DNA from: an uncultured Haloferula sp.
GTDB lineage: Bacteria; Verrucomicrobiota; Verrucomicrobiae; Verrucomicrobiales; Akkermansiaceae
Reading direction: 5' to 3'
Assembly: GCA_946885645.1 (NCBI GenBank)
Contig: CAMPGU010000191.1
Span: forward strand, 1 to 8,007
DNA: 8,007 bases
This document shows, piece by piece, positions 6,400 through 8,007 of the stretch. Position 1 is the stretch's first letter. Each line of letters opens with the position of its first letter. The notes beneath the pieces were generated by a model. It was not told where the DNA came from and did no database searches. It saw nothing but the letters and a program-made list of their open reading frames with translations. Made by a program: the position numbers and the translations under genes.

Positions 6400-7272
6400 A
6401 TGAATATTCAATCGATGATCATTGGAGTGGTTGTTTTATCATTCGCATTGGGGGCTGAAACAAAGGAGGATCCCGATACATGGCTGGAAAGAAAGCGCCA
6501 GGAGATGCAAATGTGGCGATCACTCGAAAAGGAGAAGAAAATCGAAAAATTTTCGAGTTCTCTAAGAACTTTGGGTCGATATGGAGAAAATATGTCCGAG
6601 GATCAAAAAATGATCTATGACATGGCTCGCGAGGAGCTAACCAGCACTGTAGAGATCGACGTATTTTTTGAAAATAAGATAAAGGAGATTAAATTATCTA
6701 TGCGCGAGAGGGGCAGGAAAGGTGATTATGATCTTTATCGCGATATATATTTTGCCACCATGCGCCATATTCCTCATCCGGGAATAGTGCGCGTGCTAGG
6801 TGAATTTTTGAACGACGATGAAGACCGGCCGCCACCGTTGGAGCCAGGGCAAGATTACGTCGATTCTCCGGCGAACAACATTATGGCGGCGGTTGCATTG
6901 GGTCAGATGCTTGAAAAGCCGCCGGTGCCCAAGGAGCCCATGATTTATTCCCATGACGATGTGGAGACATGGAAACTCTGGTATGCTCAGGTGAAAGCAG
7001 GAACCCGGGGTTTTCAGTTCAAAGGAGATAGCACCGTGCATTACCTGACCAAGCCGAAAGAGACCGGGAGACCGCCGGTGGAGGAGTCGCGAGTCACGTC
7101 CGCCCCGCCGCCGATCCGGGAGCAGAAGAATGAGCCCCCCGCCAAGGCCGAAGTTCCAGCAGAGCGGCCCTTTCCGCTCGTGCCCACGCTGATTGCCTCC
7201 GCGCTGCTCCTTCTCTCTGCCGGGTGGCTTATTGTATCCAAGCGGCGGACTGCTTTGAGGGGTTTCCCTTGA
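6400..7272 (+). CDS. Exported single-pass membrane protein of unknown function, partner of the metalloprotease gene
   Basis: A 290-residue protein not recognised as a named family. ATG 6400 gives a signal peptide (MNIQSM, then a hydrophobic run to ALGA, about residue 20); the in-frame start at 6343 lies inside the protease gene and would bury it. Residues 20-75 are charged and helical. HIPHPGIVRVLGEFLNDD (123-140) and SPANNIMAAVALGQML (156-171) look like paired helices, possibly HEAT-like. VETWKLWYAQVKAGTRGF (188-205) is Trp-rich. A Pro/Glu-rich linker (about 222-256) leads to a membrane helix (about 261-281) and a basic tail KRR. The likely topology is N-terminus exported and C-terminus in the cytoplasm. 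The gene starts 4 nt after the protease stop, so co-translation is likely and a role in tethering, activating or restraining the protease is a reasonable guess. The first two-thirds is AT-richer than the end. Confidence 0.75.
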   Translation: MNIQSMIIGVVVLSFALGAETKEDPDTWLERKRQEMQMWRSLEKEKKIEKFSSSLRTLGRYGENMSEDQKMIYDMAREELTSTVEIDVFFENKIKEIKLSMRERGRKGDYDLYRDIYFATMRHIPHPGIVRVLGEFLNDDEDRPPPLEPGQDYVDSPANNIMAAVALGQMLEKPPVPKEPMIYSHDDVETWKLWYAQVKAGTRGFQFKGDSTVHYLTKPKETGRPPVEESRVTSAPPPIREQKNEPPAKAEVPAERPFPLVPTLIASALLLLSAGWLIVSKRRTALRGFP

Positions 7273-7404
7273 AGTAATCTTCCAACGGGTGTCCGCCTCC
7301 GGAAAGCCGTGGTCCCTCCGCTGGCCAAACGAAGCGCATCTCCTTCCGCCCATTTCTTTCATCGGACTGGCCAGATGGTCCGGGAGAGTTTATAGCTCGC
7401 CGCC
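7273..7404 (+). promoter_or_regulatory. Gap before the TolQ/ExbB gene with inverted repeat and possible promoter
   Basis: CGGAC (7363-7367) and GTCCG (7378-7382) form 5-nt arms around a centre holding the palindrome CTGGCCAG (7367-7374). TGGCCA (7368-7373, four of six to a -35 box) lies 17 nt before TATAGC (7391-7396, four of six to a -10 box). If used, this promoter would start transcription almost at the ATG (7405), giving a leaderless mRNA, and its -35 would lie inside the repeat. No convincing terminator for the upstream gene is visible. All of this is weak pattern evidence. Confidence 0.2.
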
Positions 7405-8007
7405 ATGCCGACCGATTTCCTCGACCCATCGGGACTTCTTGAGAACGGGGGCCCGATCCTGTGGCTCCAGGCGGTGCTCGCGTTTTTCGGTGCCGTTTTC
7501 GTCGTGGAGCGCTTGTTTTTCTTCCATCGCGCCCGGATCAACGTGGGCGACTTGCTGGTGGGGCTCTCGAACCACGTCCGGCGGAAAGCCTACGTGGAGG
7601 CGATGCACGAGGCGGCCCGGGCGCCCGGGCCGGTGGCCCGCGTCGCTCATTCCGTGCTGCTCCGCCACCCGATGGAGCGGCCGGACCTGCGGGATATCGC
7701 GCAGGAAGCCGGGCAGCTCGAGGTGCCGCGGATCGAGAAAAACCTCCGCGCGATCCTGGCCGTGGCGCTGCTCGCGCCCCTGACCGGAATGCTGGGGACG
7801 GTGCTCGGCTTGGCGGAGACCTTCCAGCGCATGAGCGAACGCGGCGGCTTCGCGGGCCCTGCGGAGGTCATTTCCGGGGTGCAGGCCGCTCTGGTGACCA
7901 CTGCGGTGGGGCTGATCATCGCCATCCCCGCCTACCTTTTCTATCTCTACTTCATCGGCCGGGCGAAGCGGCTCTTCCACCGGATCGAGCGCACCGGAAT
8001 CGAGATG
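7405..8007 (+). CDS. MotA/TolQ/ExbB proton channel family protein (3' end outside window)
   Basis: The frame starts at ATG 7405 and stays open for 201 codons to the right edge, so the C-terminus is missing. The layout is that of ExbB/TolQ, inner-membrane proton-channel subunits that use proton-motive force to drive a partner (ExbD/TolR) and outer-membrane transport or envelope constriction. A first membrane helix (about 18-40) ends in VVERLFFFHRAR; a cytoplasmic loop (about 41-115) follows; the second helix (about 116-140) carries PLTGMLGTVLGLAETF (125-140); the third (about 163-185) carries ALVTTAVGLIIAIPAY (162-177). T132 and T165 match the conserved channel threonines of this family. TolQ and ExbB cannot be separated from this part alone. 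ExbD/TolR- and TonB-like genes would be expected just downstream, outside the window. Confidence 0.92.
   Translation, partial: MPTDFLDPSGLLENGGPILWLQAVLAFFGAVFVVERLFFFHRARINVGDLLVGLSNHVRRKAYVEAMHEAARAPGPVARVAHSVLLRHPMERPDLRDIAQEAGQLEVPRIEKNLRAILAVALLAPLTGMLGTVLGLAETFQRMSERGGFAGPAEVISGVQAALVTTAVGLIIAIPAYLFYLYFIGRAKRLFHRIERTGIEM

Noticed and set aside
7289..7783. 164-codon + strand frame over the start of the TolQ/ExbB gene
   Set aside because: Its translation is Arg/Ser/Trp-rich, whereas the frame from 7405 has three membrane helices and the conserved LGTVLG and ALVTT motifs.
7390..7980. 196-codon - strand frame opposite the TolQ/ExbB gene
   Set aside because: It is His/Arg/Gly-rich antisense of a well-supported membrane protein gene.
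1..8007. tRNA genes, insertion sequences, CRISPR arrays, attachment sites
   Set aside because: No cloverleaf, transposase-like protein, regularly spaced repeats or flanking direct repeats were seen on either strand by eye.

Overview
The window is GC-rich, dense, and coded almost entirely on the + strand. It looks like chromosome from a member of the Verrucomicrobiota (Luteolibacter/Verrucomicrobiaceae-like). That placement is an inference from three things: a very large secreted protein built from a 'YRVEVSDDLAEW'-type N-terminal module plus Asp-rich calcium-binding repeats, a companion single-pass membrane protein, and start codons that mostly lack a Shine-Dalgarno sequence. No marker gene proves the phylum. 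No tRNA, rRNA, insertion sequence, CRISPR array or phage gene was seen.

Layout. Positions 1-552 hold the 3' end of an acyl/aryl-CoA ligase-type adenylating enzyme (ANL superfamily C-terminal domain). A 154-bp gap with GC-rich hairpins precedes a complete PIN-PhoH ATPase (707-2242). A strong stem-loop (2257-2289) separates it from a likely two-gene unit: a lipoprotein (2325-2903) whose mature part resembles the RbsD/FucU sugar-mutarotase fold but appears to lack its catalytic residues, and 18 nt later a 94-residue minimal RNase III-type domain protein (2922-3206). After a 201-bp AT-richer gap come a 995-residue secreted multidomain protein ending in a metzincin-like zinc protease domain (3408-6395) and, 4 nt downstream, a signal-peptide plus C-terminal-anchor membrane protein of unknown function (6400-7272). 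The window ends inside a TolQ/ExbB/MotA proton-channel subunit (7405-8007, open at the right edge).

How the genes relate. The first part reads as housekeeping or RNA metabolism (PIN-PhoH, RNase III-like). The protease and its membrane neighbour are tightly spaced and probably co-translated, so the best candidate for an undescribed system is this pair: a Ca-repeat/propeller-bearing exported protease with an unusual HExxHx6H zinc motif, and a membrane-tethered partner with a large periplasmic or exported domain. The TolQ/ExbB gene probably starts an energy-transduction operon continuing beyond the window; a link to the protease pair is not shown. Base composition is uneven: roughly two-thirds GC in the PhoH gene and the protease's Ig-like segment, falling to about 35-50% in the protease's catalytic domain and the first two-thirds of its neighbour.
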